Part shown: positions 8,674 to 16,267 of the stretch, one piece after another | Position numbering within the stretch: position 1 is the stretch's first letter | How the letters are laid out: each line of letters begins with the position of its first letter | Notes under the pieces: generated by a model | Told to the model about the DNA's origin: nothing | Databases searched by the model: none | The model's input: the letters and a program-made list of their open reading frames with translations, nothing else | Translations under genes and position numbers: made by a program | Assembly (NCBI GenBank): GCA_004297725.1 | Contig: SCUS01000003.1 | Location: 1-64,000, forward strand | Length of the DNA stretch: 64,000 bases | Origin: Myxococcaceae bacterium | GTDB taxonomy: Bacteria; Myxococcota_A; Polyangia; Polyangiales; Ga0077539 | Direction: 5' to 3'

Positions 8674-8959
8674 CGCTCGTTTGACGCTTGGAGCGGTGCT
8701 CGGATGGGTTTGGGACGACGACGAGGGTGCCCCCTTCCCCGCTGCCGCGCGCCCTACCCCCGCCTCGGGGGCAGGGCTCAGGAGACCGAGGACGCGTGCT
8801 CGAACGGACACCGAGGAAGGCTTCCAGTACGACCCCTCCATTGGCGATCGCCTGAGCCCTGCCCCCGAGGCGGGGGTAGGGCGCGCGGCAGCGGGGAAGG
8901 GGGCACCCTCGTCGTCGTCCCAAACCCATCCGAGCACCGCTCCAAGCGTCAAACGAGCG
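8674..8959. repeat. Perfect 109-bp inverted repeat with 68-bp loop
   Basis: Arms 8674-8782 and 8851-8959 are exact reverse complements over all 109 bases. The loop 8783-8850 is unrelated to the arms, and the symmetry stops abruptly outside them. It fills the gap between the GMC oxidoreductase and epimerase genes. Transcribed, it would form a very stable hairpin. No transposase and no clear target-site duplication is visible. It could be a palindromic repeat element (MITE or REP-like), or a strong terminator or processing site. An open frame runs through it (8653-8997 minus), but this follows from GC bias and symmetry and is not credited as a gene. Confidence 0.95.
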
Positions 8960-8993
8960 ACGTGCGCCACCGCTGTACTGTTACCCATCGCCT

Positions 8994-10517
8994 TCATGAC
9001 ATCTCCTCCCGAAGCCACTCTCCGAAGCGCTCTCCGATCATCAGCGTAGGCAGGTGCGTGTTGGCCGTAGGAATCGTCGGCATCAGGCTCGCGTCCGCCA
9101 CGATCAGCCCCTCCACCCCTCGCACCCTGCCCCTCCCGTCGGTCGCCGCGTCCGGGTCGTCCTCCGCCCCCATCGGAACCGTCCCGCAGGGGTGATAGCC
9201 CGACGCGCAGAACGCCCAGATCCACCGGCTGAACCGCTCGCTCCCCAGCACCTTCGGCGGCGGCCACACCACCCTCGCCAGGTCCCTCATCACGGGCGTC
9301 TCCGCCATCGTCCTCCCGACCTCCAGTCCCTCCAGCGCCTTCGCCCGGTCGGCCGGGTGGTCGAGCAGCCTCGAGTGGATCTCCGGCTTCGCCCTCGGGT
9401 CGGCGCTCGGATATCGGATGAGACCGTGACCCTCGGGCTTGCCCACCTGACACATGATGGAGACCAGCGGCAGGCTGAGCCCGGGCAGCAGCACCGCCGA
9501 GCCCGCCTGCAGCTGCATGTCGTTCTCGTGGACGCTGCTCTTGTACCGCATCCGCAGCGTCGTCTGGATCAGCGGGTGCCCGATCTCGCACACCCCCTTC
9601 TTCGGCCAGAGGAAGAACGCCGCCCCCGGGTGGTCGAGCAGCTTCGCCCCCACCGCCGCCACCTCCGACACCACCCCCACCCCCAGCCGGTCGAGCTCCG
9701 CCCTCGGACCCACCCCCGAGCGCAGCAGCAGCCCCGGCGTCGCGAGCGCCCCGGCGGAGAGCACCACCCGCCTCGCCTCGATGGTGTACACGCGCCCGGT
9801 CGCGCTCTCGACCTCCACCCCGACCACCCGCCGTTGCCGGAAGAGAACCCTCCGCACCAGGGTGCCCGCCCGGATCGTCAGGTTGGCCCGTCGCCTCACC
9901 TCCGGCGTCAGGTAGCAGCGCGCCGCCCCCATCCGCTCGCCGTCGATCTTGTTCATGGCGTGGGGCCCGTAGCCCCTCGCCTCGGGGTGGTTGGTGTCGT
10001 CGCAGCGAGGCATCCCGATGGCCGCCGCCCCCTCCAGGAAGGCCGCCTGCCACGGCACCAGCTCCTCGGGCGTGTGCCTCCTCAGGGGAATCGGCCCGCG
10101 GTCCCCGTGCCACTGGTCCTTGCGATCGAGGTCTGTCTCCAGCCGCTTGAAGGCCGGGAGGCAGTGCGCCCACGACCACTCCCCGAGGCCCCGCGCCGCC
10201 CACTCGTCGTAGTCCGACGGAACGCCCCGGAGCCCGATGCAGGTATTGACCGCCGACGACCCGCCCACCACCTTCCCCCGCGGCAGAGGGAAGCTCACCT
10301 GTCGCGCGTTGGGCCGGTGCGTGTACCCCCAGTCATGGTCCACCAGGGAGTTGCGGGTGCCGTCGCGAAGATCCTGCGGGAGCCTCTCCGGGGTCTCGTA
10401 GTCGGGCCCCGCCTCCAACAGGAGCACCTGCCGGTCGGCCCGCTCGGTCACGCGCGCTGCGATCACAGCGCCCGCCGCCCCGGCCCCCACCACCACCGTG
10501 TCGAAAGCCACAGCCAT
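8994..10517 (-). CDS. GMC family FAD oxidoreductase
   Basis: A 507-residue glucose-methanol-choline oxidoreductase. FDTVVVGAGAAGAVIAARV is the FAD-binding site, LLLEAGPDY the end of the second strand, and PRGKVVGGSSAVNTCIGLRG the GMC signature. VVLSAGALATPGLLLRSGVG is the second signature. SGYHPCGTVPMG and the C-terminal NTHLPTLMIGE carry the active-site His pair. Start 10517 is chosen because the FAD fold begins two residues later; about 70 further residues in frame are Arg-rich and unlike protein. Likely an alcohol, choline or sterol-type dehydrogenase; substrate unknown. It is divergent from the sigma factor gene. Confidence 0.9.
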   Translation of the reverse strand: MAVAFDTVVVGAGAAGAVIAARVTERADRQVLLLEAGPDYETPERLPQDLRDGTRNSLVDHDWGYTHRPNARQVSFPLPRGKVVGGSSAVNTCIGLRGVPSDYDEWAARGLGEWSWAHCLPAFKRLETDLDRKDQWHGDRGPIPLRRHTPEELVPWQAAFLEGAAAIGMPRCDDTNHPEARGYGPHAMNKIDGERMGAARCYLTPEVRRRANLTIRAGTLVRRVLFRQRRVVGVEVESATGRVYTIEARRVVLSAGALATPGLLLRSGVGPRAELDRLGVGVVSEVAAVGAKLLDHPGAAFFLWPKKGVCEIGHPLIQTTLRMRYKSSVHENDMQLQAGSAVLLPGLSLPLVSIMCQVGKPEGHGLIRYPSADPRAKPEIHSRLLDHPADRAKALEGLEVGRTMAETPVMRDLARVVWPPPKVLGSERFSRWIWAFCASGYHPCGTVPMGAEDDPDAATDGRGRVRGVEGLIVADASLMPTIPTANTHLPTLMIGERFGEWLREEMS

Positions 10518-10725
10518 ACAATCCACGTGGCACAGGGGCCCAATCGTGAACAGCCCCCTTGTCGGAAGTCCCCCCTGGCGCAATCGTTTCGCTCGAGCCC
10601 CATCGCCGACGCAACGACTGCCGTCCTCGGCCGCGCTCCTCACAGCCCATCGCCGCATATCGCGGGATTTCTCTGTGTGGCATCCACCGTGCACAGGTGG
10701 CTGCTCGCGTCGGAGGCGTCCCAAC

Positions 10726-10754
10726 TGACTCCTCCTTGAGACGCTCAGGAGTCA
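10726..10754 (+). promoter_or_regulatory. Hairpin enclosing the sigma factor's Shine-Dalgarno
   Basis: TGACTCCT (10726-10733) pairs perfectly with AGGAGTCA (10747-10754) across a 13-base loop. The right arm contains AGGAG, the only good Shine-Dalgarno, ending 7 bases before the ATG at 10759. The whole ribosome-binding site is therefore base-paired in the folded leader. This is the layout of a translational switch or RNA thermometer. The pairing is visible; temperature response is inferred from the sigma-32-like identity of the downstream gene. Confidence 0.6.
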
Positions 10755-10758
10755 CCCT

Positions 10759-11562
10759 ATGGGTTCGCTTGGATCGGTCACGGCGCTCGAGGCCTATCGC
10801 CACTCCCTCACGGGGGTCACACCCCTCTCGTCCGACGAGGAGCGCGTGCTCGCCCTCCGCTGGCGCCATGGCGACCAGCGCGCAGGACGCCGCCTCATCG
10901 AAGCCAGCCTGCCCTTCGTGATCACCGTCGCCACCGAGTACCGCCGCTGGGGCGTCCCCCTGGAGGACCTCATCCAGCAGGGCAACCTCGGGCTGCTGAA
11001 GGGCGCCATGCGCTACGAGCCCGAGCGCGACTGCCGGCTCATCACCTACGCCGTGTACTGGATCCGCGCGGAGATCCGCGAGTACGTGGTGCGGGCCTAC
11101 CGCCTGGTGCGCATCGGCGGCAGCAAGGGCGAGCGCCGCGCGCTCCGGGCCTACCGCCGCACCCGCGAGGACGACCCCGAGAAGCTGGCCGCGCTCTCGG
11201 GCATCTCCGCCGAGCGCGTCGAGAAGCTCCTCCCGATGCTGAAGCAGCGCGACGTCTCCCTGGACGCCTCCATCGACGGCGAGACCCCTGCGCTCGACCG
11301 GCTGCGCGACCCGGGCGACTCCCCCGAGGAGCTCGCCGACCAGCGATCCACCGGCGACGACCGGCGAGACCGCATCGAGACCGCCCTCGGCGCCCTCAAC
11401 GAGCGAGAGCGCTGGATCATCGAGCGCCGCGTGCTGAGCGAGGAAGACGTCACCCTGGAGTCCCTGGGCAAGACCCTCGGCATCTCCAAGGAGCGCGTCC
11501 GCCAGATCGAGGCCCGCGCGCTGGAGAAGCTCCGCTGCACGCTCAGCGACCTCGCGGCGTAG
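10759..11562 (+). CDS. Alternative sigma factor, RpoH/SigB/SigC type
   Basis: A 267-residue sigma-70-family factor lacking region 1.1. Region 2 runs through FVITVATEYRRWGVPLEDLI, GNLGLLKGAMRYEPERDCRL and ITYAVYWIRAEIREYVV (about 53-112). Region 3 follows, and region 4 is LGISKERVRQIEARALEKLR (about 239-258). Length and pattern fit the sigma-32 group, to which the myxobacterial SigB and SigC also belong. The RpoH-box position reads SKGERRALRAYRR, well away from the enterobacterial sequence, so heat-shock duty is not certain. Translation may be gated by the leader hairpin at 10726-10754. Convergent with priA. Confidence 0.88.
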   Translation: MGSLGSVTALEAYRHSLTGVTPLSSDEERVLALRWRHGDQRAGRRLIEASLPFVITVATEYRRWGVPLEDLIQQGNLGLLKGAMRYEPERDCRLITYAVYWIRAEIREYVVRAYRLVRIGGSKGERRALRAYRRTREDDPEKLAALSGISAERVEKLLPMLKQRDVSLDASIDGETPALDRLRDPGDSPEELADQRSTGDDRRDRIETALGALNERERWIIERRVLSEEDVTLESLGKTLGISKERVRQIEARALEKLRCTLSDLAA

Positions 11563-11581
11563 CGTCGGTACGGCGCCCATC

Positions 11582-11666
11582 GTGCCTGGGGTACGGCGTG
11601 CGGTCTCTGCATCGTCGTGCAGCGCCTGACCCCAGGCACCCTAGGGAGGCCGCACGCCGTACCCCA
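11582..11666. terminator. Overlapping inverted repeats between sigma gene and priA
   Basis: GTGCCTGGGG (11582-11591) pairs with CCCCAGGCAC (11630-11639). The 17-base arm TGGGGTACGGCGTGCGG (11587-11603) pairs with its complement at 11650-11666. The two stems share bases 11587-11591, so only one can form fully at a time. A small CTGCA/TGCAG hairpin lies inside the loop. The site is between two convergent genes, consistent with a two-way terminator, but there is no T-run. Confidence 0.6.
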
Positions 11667-11679
11667 ATGGCGCTCCCCC

Positions 11680-14013
11680 TCACAGCATCTGCACCGGGTC
11701 GACGTCGATCGCCACGCGGATACCGTCCCTGGTAAACGCCTCCATCTCGTCGACCATCTGCAGCAGCACCCGCCGCAGCGGAGGCCGCTCCGGGCAGCGC
11801 AGCAGCGACTGCATCCTCCACCGCCCCCGCAGCCGCTCGATGGGCGACGGCGCCGGGCCCAGCACCTTCACCTTCCCGCTCACCACGTCCGGCAGCGCCC
11901 GCAGAAACGAGTCGATGCGCCTCGCCATCTCCTGCAGCTTCTCCTCCTCCGGGCCGTCGAGCTTCAGCGCCGCCAGCCTCCCGAAGGGCGGATAGCCCAG
12001 CTCTCGCCGCGCCCCGATCTCGTCGTCGAAGAAGCCCTCGAAGTCGTGCGCCTTCGCCCGCTGCAACACCGGGTGGTCGGGCTGAAACGACTGGATCACC
12101 ACATGACCCGGCAGGTCTCTCCGACCCGCGCGACCCGCCACCTGCGCCAGGAGCTGGAAGGTGCGCTCGGCGGAGCGGAAGTCGGGGAAGGCCAGCGCCG
12201 CGTCGGCGGTGATCACCCCCACCAGCGTCACCCGGGGCATGTCGTGGCCCTTGGTCACCATCTGCGTCCCCACCAGCACGTCGAGCTCGCCCGTGCGCAG
12301 CTTCTCCAGCACCGCCTCGGTGCCCATCCCGCTGGCCACGTCGCGGTCGAGCCGACCGATGCGCGCCGAGGGAAACGAGTCGATCAGCGCCCGCTCCAGC
12401 TTCTCCGTCCCCACGCCCAGGAGCTGTATCTCCACGCACCCGCACTTGATGCAGGCGTTGGCGAACGGAACCTTGAAGTCGCAGTAGTGACACCGCAGCG
12501 CCCCCTCGCGGCGGTGTAGCACCAGCGCCACGCTGCACGACGGGCACTCCATCGCCTCGTCGCACCGCACGCAGCGCACCGTCGGCGCGAAGCCACGGCG
12601 GTTGAGAAACAGGATCGCCTGCTCCTTGCGCTTCAGCGTCGCGTCGATGGCCCGCACCATCGGCAGCGACAACAGCTCGTGCCCCGTCGGACCCCTCGGC
12701 CCCACCCGCTTCAGGTCGACGATCTCCACCGAAGGCAGCAGCGCCGCCGTCGGCCGGTCGGGCAGCTGCAAGAGCTGATACCGACCCTCCAGCGCCGCGT
12801 GGTAGCTCTCCACCGAAGGCGTCGCGCTCCCCAGCACGCACGGCACGCCCGCCCGGTGCGCCCTCAGCAGCGCCAGGTCGCGGCCGTGATAGCGGAAGTG
12901 ATCGTCCTGCTTGAAGGAGCCGTCGTGCTCCTCGTCGACCACGATGAGCCCGAGGTCTCGCACCGGGGCGAACACCGCGCTCCGTGCCCCGATCACCACA
13001 TGGCACTCGCCGCGGTGGAGCTTCTTCCACATCGCGTGACGGTCCTGATCCTTCAGGCCCGAGTGCATCACCGCGAGGTTGTCTCCGAAGCGGGCGCGGT
13101 AGCGCGCCACGAGCTGCGGGGTGAGCGCGATCTCGGGCAGCAGCAGCAGCGCCCCCCGGCCCGCCTTCTGCGCCGACTCGATGGCGTGGAGGTAGACCTC
13201 GGTCTTCCCCGATCCGGTCACGCCGTGCAGCATGAAGGTCTGCCGCTCGTGCCGGGTCACCGCCCCGACGATGGCCGTCACCGCGTCGTCCTGCGCCTTC
13301 GTCAGCGTCGGCGGAACATCCCTCGGCACCGGCGCCCCGAAGAAGGGATCGTCCGGGATCTCCCTCAGCGTGAGCGCCACCGCCCCGCGCGCCTTGAGCG
13401 ACTCCACCGCCGAGCGGGCGCCCTTCACCTGCTGCCGCAGCTCGGCCATCGAGACCTCACCGCGCGCCTCGAGGATGGCCGCCACCTGCGCCTGACGGTC
13501 GCCCCGCAGCCTGGGCTTCTCCGCCAGGTACTCCGGCGTGAGCGCCACGAAGGTCTCCTCGCGCACCTTCGCCCAGCGCGCCTTGAGCGAGGCCTTCACC
13601 AGCCCGCTGCCCCTCGGGTCTTCCCCGTCGTGCCTGCGCCGCTCCACCGCTGGCGCCGCCGAGCGCAGCACCTCGCCGATCGGGTGGAGGTAGTAGTCGG
13701 CCGCCTCCCTCAAGAACTTCAACAGGTCTTCGGCGAACACCGGCTCGGCCTCGAGCAGGTGGAAGATCGGCCGCACCTTCGAGGGGTCGACCTCGTCGGG
13801 AAGCGTCTTGGACACCGACAGCACGTAGCCCACCACCCGCTGGCCGCTCACCGGCACCACCACCCGCACGCCCGGAGCCACGTGCTTCTCCATCCCTACC
13901 GGGACCGCGTAGCTCAGCCCGTTTCTCAAGGGCAGCGGGACGGCCACTTCGACGTAGAGCGCCGGCGCGGTCTGCAGCGTCGGGGCAAACAGCTCGGGTT
14001 GGTTCAGGCCCAT
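11680..14013 (-). CDS. priA: Primosomal protein N' (PriA helicase)
   Basis: A 777-residue replication-restart helicase. The N-terminal 3'-DNA-binding domain starts at ALYVEVAVPLPLRNGLSYAV. The helicase motor shows Walker A GVTGSGKTEVYLHAI, motif II VVDEEHDGSFKQDD and motif III LGSATPSVES. The Cys-rich zinc insert contains CVRCDEAMECPSC, CHYCDF and CIKCG (eight Cys). QMVTKGHDMPRVTLV and VAGRAGRRDLPG are the late motifs. ATG 14013 gives the sequence right at the family N-terminus; ATG 14043 would add 10 Arg/Thr-rich residues. PriA reloads the replicative helicase at stalled forks. Confidence 0.95.
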   Translation of the reverse strand: MGLNQPELFAPTLQTAPALYVEVAVPLPLRNGLSYAVPVGMEKHVAPGVRVVVPVSGQRVVGYVLSVSKTLPDEVDPSKVRPIFHLLEAEPVFAEDLLKFLREAADYYLHPIGEVLRSAAPAVERRRHDGEDPRGSGLVKASLKARWAKVREETFVALTPEYLAEKPRLRGDRQAQVAAILEARGEVSMAELRQQVKGARSAVESLKARGAVALTLREIPDDPFFGAPVPRDVPPTLTKAQDDAVTAIVGAVTRHERQTFMLHGVTGSGKTEVYLHAIESAQKAGRGALLLLPEIALTPQLVARYRARFGDNLAVMHSGLKDQDRHAMWKKLHRGECHVVIGARSAVFAPVRDLGLIVVDEEHDGSFKQDDHFRYHGRDLALLRAHRAGVPCVLGSATPSVESYHAALEGRYQLLQLPDRPTAALLPSVEIVDLKRVGPRGPTGHELLSLPMVRAIDATLKRKEQAILFLNRRGFAPTVRCVRCDEAMECPSCSVALVLHRREGALRCHYCDFKVPFANACIKCGCVEIQLLGVGTEKLERALIDSFPSARIGRLDRDVASGMGTEAVLEKLRTGELDVLVGTQMVTKGHDMPRVTLVGVITADAALAFPDFRSAERTFQLLAQVAGRAGRRDLPGHVVIQSFQPDHPVLQRAKAHDFEGFFDDEIGARRELGYPPFGRLAALKLDGPEEEKLQEMARRIDSFLRALPDVVSGKVKVLGPAPSPIERLRGRWRMQSLLRCPERPPLRRVLLQMVDEMEAFTRDGIRVAIDVDPVQML

Positions 14014-14126
14014 GACGAAGCCCGTTCTAGTCCGCGCGCGCATGGAGGTCCATTGATCGGTGGACAGGCTATGTCCGCACTTCGGGTGGGGCGACGGCGG
14101 GCCCGACGCACTATGGTTCGCCTCCG

Positions 14127-15455
14127 ATGACCGAGAGCGCGATCGTGGATGGGCCTGTCCCGGGGCTTCGGGTGCTGCAGCGCGAGGTGACCCACTGGGC
14201 CTGGAGCCCCGACGGCCGCTGGCTCGCCACCTCCGATCCGACCGACCTCGACGGGCAGAGCGTGGTGCGCGTCTACGACTTCGAGGACGGCCACGAGGCG
14301 CTCGCCATCCGGGGCCGCGAGGCGCTCGCTCTCTGCTGGCCTTCGAGCGAGCTCTTGCTGGTGGTGCGCGCGGCCGACCTCGGCTCCCGCGCCGTGCTCC
14401 ACTCCGTCCCCGACGGCGGCGTGCTGGGCACCGTCGCGCTGCCGGGGCTCACCCGCGCCCGCGCCCGCATCTCGCTCAGCGCCACGCGCCACCCCGACGA
14501 GTGCGCCTCGCGCGCCCTCATCACCCCCGGCCGCTGGCCCGGGGGATTGCGGGAGAACGTCCGGCAGCGCTCGGGCTACGTGCTCTCGCTCCCCGAGCTC
14601 TCGGTGGCCGCCGCGATGGAGCCCGACACCTGGACGGCGCTCCCCCGGCTGCCCCACGTGCGCCCCGCGGTGGCGACGCTCTCCCCCGACGGAGAGCTCG
14701 TCGCCGTGTGGCTGGGCGGTCCCTTCTCGGCGGACATGCCCCGCAAGGGCACCGGGTCGCTCTGGATGGTCCCGTGGTCGGGAGGCGCTCCGAGGAGGGT
14801 CTGCGGGGTGGGCCTCGGGGTGGAGTCGGTGGTGTTCACCGACCCGTCGAGGCTGCTGCTGCAGTCGGCCTTCGAGCTCGGGGCGGTGCGCGACCGCGGC
14901 GACCTCGCCCTCGTCGACGCCTCCCGGGGGGTGGTGCTCTTCGACAGCAGCGTCGGCGAGCCCGACGACCCCGCCGGGTGGCTCGGCGCCCTGGCCACGG
15001 TGGATGTCCACCCCGACCGCGAGCGCGCCATCCTCGCCGGGCGGCAGCTCGTCGGAGCGAAGCCCACCGGCTCGTTGCAGGAGCTCGACCTGGGCTCCGG
15101 GCTCACGGCCTCCGCCGCGCCCCGGGTGCTACAGGGCAAGGCCGCGCTGGGCATGGGCGCCGCGTACACGGGCGACGGCGAGGGGCTCGCGGTGCTCGCG
15201 GGCAGGGCTCCCCGCACGGCGCTGGTGACGCTGTGGCCGGGCTTCCAGGAGGGGGCGCTCCCCGGGCACCCGGGCTGGTCGGTGCTGCTCGAAGGGAAGC
15301 ATCCCCGCGCGGCGAGGCTCACCCGCTCCCCCGGCGAGGTGGGGGTCACGGTGTCGTGGCAGGTCGACGGCAAGGCGCTGCGCCGCGGCTCGCTCACCCC
15401 CGTCGCCGAGAGGCTCTGCTGGATCACCCGCGACGCCCTGCGCGAGCTCGCGTGA
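14127..15455 (+). CDS. WD40/beta-propeller-like protein of unknown function
   Basis: A 442-residue soluble protein without signal peptide. It has repeated short strands and WSPDGRWLATSD, LSPDGELVAVWLGG and VDVHPDRERAILAG turns typical of beta-propellers (an SPDG-type turn followed by hydrophobic strands). It follows priA's divergent promoter region and precedes the stress-protein gene by 34 bases. No catalytic motif is visible. It may be a cytoplasmic scaffold; no closer family is recognised. Confidence 0.72.
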   Translation: MTESAIVDGPVPGLRVLQREVTHWAWSPDGRWLATSDPTDLDGQSVVRVYDFEDGHEALAIRGREALALCWPSSELLLVVRAADLGSRAVLHSVPDGGVLGTVALPGLTRARARISLSATRHPDECASRALITPGRWPGGLRENVRQRSGYVLSLPELSVAAAMEPDTWTALPRLPHVRPAVATLSPDGELVAVWLGGPFSADMPRKGTGSLWMVPWSGGAPRRVCGVGLGVESVVFTDPSRLLLQSAFELGAVRDRGDLALVDASRGVVLFDSSVGEPDDPAGWLGALATVDVHPDRERAILAGRQLVGAKPTGSLQELDLGSGLTASAAPRVLQGKAALGMGAAYTGDGEGLAVLAGRAPRTALVTLWPGFQEGALPGHPGWSVLLEGKHPRAARLTRSPGEVGVTVSWQVDGKALRRGSLTPVAERLCWITRDALRELA

Positions 15456-15489
15456 ACCCCGTGGGATGATCCGTGATACGCCACGGCGT

Positions 15490-15921
15490 ATGAGAACCCT
15501 GATCATCGCCACGGACCTCGGGCAGGCCTCTCGGAACGCGGTCACGCAAGGCGTCGCCCTGGCCCGCGACCTCAACGCCGAGGCGCTGCTGGTGCATGCC
15601 TGGCAGCCCACGCAGATCACCGTGATGGACGCGACCATCATGCTCTCTGCCGAGCGGGTGGCCGGGCACGCCAACGACCTGCGGCGCCAGCTCGACGCGA
15701 TCGCCGATCAGCAGCGCGAGCGCTGGCCGAAGGTGTCCGCGCGCCTTCTCGACGGCGACATCGAGGAGGTCATCGCGGCCCTCGTGACGGAGACCGGCGC
15801 CGAGATGGTGGTGGTCGGGACGAGCCTCCCCCGGCTGGTCACGCGCATCCTCGGGAGCGAGGCGCAGAAGATCATCCGCGCCGTGCGCTGCCCTGTGCTC
15901 GTGGTGCACGAGCAGGACTGA
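15490..15921 (+). CDS. Universal stress protein (UspA family)
   Basis: A 143-residue single-domain Usp. MRTLIIATDLGQASRNAV is the first strand and loop with the conserved Asp. VVVGTSLPRLVTRILGSEAQ matches the ATP-binding pattern G-2X-G-9X-G(S/T) with the first part read as GTS and the last as LGS. CPVLVVHEQ ends the fold. ATG 15490 is preferred to the upstream ATG at 15466, which adds eight basic residues not found in the family. Usually an ATP-binding dimer induced by starvation or energy stress. Confidence 0.88.
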   Translation: MRTLIIATDLGQASRNAVTQGVALARDLNAEALLVHAWQPTQITVMDATIMLSAERVAGHANDLRRQLDAIADQQRERWPKVSARLLDGDIEEVIAALVTETGAEMVVVGTSLPRLVTRILGSEAQKIIRAVRCPVLVVHEQD

Positions 15922-15930
15922 GCGGGAGGG

Positions 15931-16064
15931 CCTCGGTACGACCGCGAGGCGTCGGTGAGGAGTCCCCGGGTCGCCGACGCCTCGCGCGTCGTACCGGGGA
16001 CTCCTCACCGACACCTCGCGGTCGTACCGGGGATATCCCCGCCGACGACCTCGCGCTCGTACCG
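15931..16064. repeat. Second locus of the TCGCGGTCGTACC repeat, with inverted copy
   Basis: Three forward copies or part copies of the 34-35 bp repeat of positions 1-152 lie here, preceded by one inverted copy. GTCGGTGAGGAGTCCCCGG (15951-15969) is perfectly complementary to 15994-16012. An alternative stem joins 15936-15956 to 15973-15994 with one unpaired base. It starts 10 bases after the stress-protein stop and may end that transcript. Confidence 0.85.
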
Positions 16065-16103
16065 CCCCACCCCATATCCCCGCTGCAATTCGCCGACTCC
16101 GAC

Positions 16104-16247
16104 CCAGCCTTCCCGCCCACGCATCCACCCCGTCTACTCCGCAGCCCCAGCCTTCCCGCCCACACATCCACCCCGGCCGCCTCTCCGACCCAGCCTCCCC
16201 GCCCAGGCATCCACCCCGGGCCCTCCTCCGACCCAGCCTTGCCGCGC
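16104..16247. repeat. 43-bp tandem repeat, three copies and a part copy
   Basis: Units begin at 16104, 16147, 16190 and 16233, an exact 43-bp step. Each starts CCAGCCTTCCCGCCCA or close to it and continues into CATCCACCCCG. Copies differ at several positions, mostly in the second half. The array ends 21 bases before the ATG of the next gene. No protein is assigned; the frames through it are a by-product of GC bias. Confidence 0.9.
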
Positions 16248-16267
16248 GCTCTGATACCTTGGCGGGT

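Noticed and set aside
8653..8997. 114-residue minus-strand frame starting in an ATGA overlap with the GMC gene stop
   Set aside because: It has a good GGGAGGAG before the ATG and could be coupled, but it runs straight through the 109-bp palindrome, has no recognisable fold, and the ribosome-binding site is also the coding end of the GMC gene. Kept only as a possibility.
10759..11562. Firm assignment of the sigma factor as RpoH
   Set aside because: The RpoH-box is divergent; myxobacterial SigB/SigC share the fold, so the symbol was withheld.
16104..16247. CRISPR array or small gene
   Set aside because: Units are contiguous with a fixed 43-bp period and no unique spacers; the frames through them are not conserved-looking.
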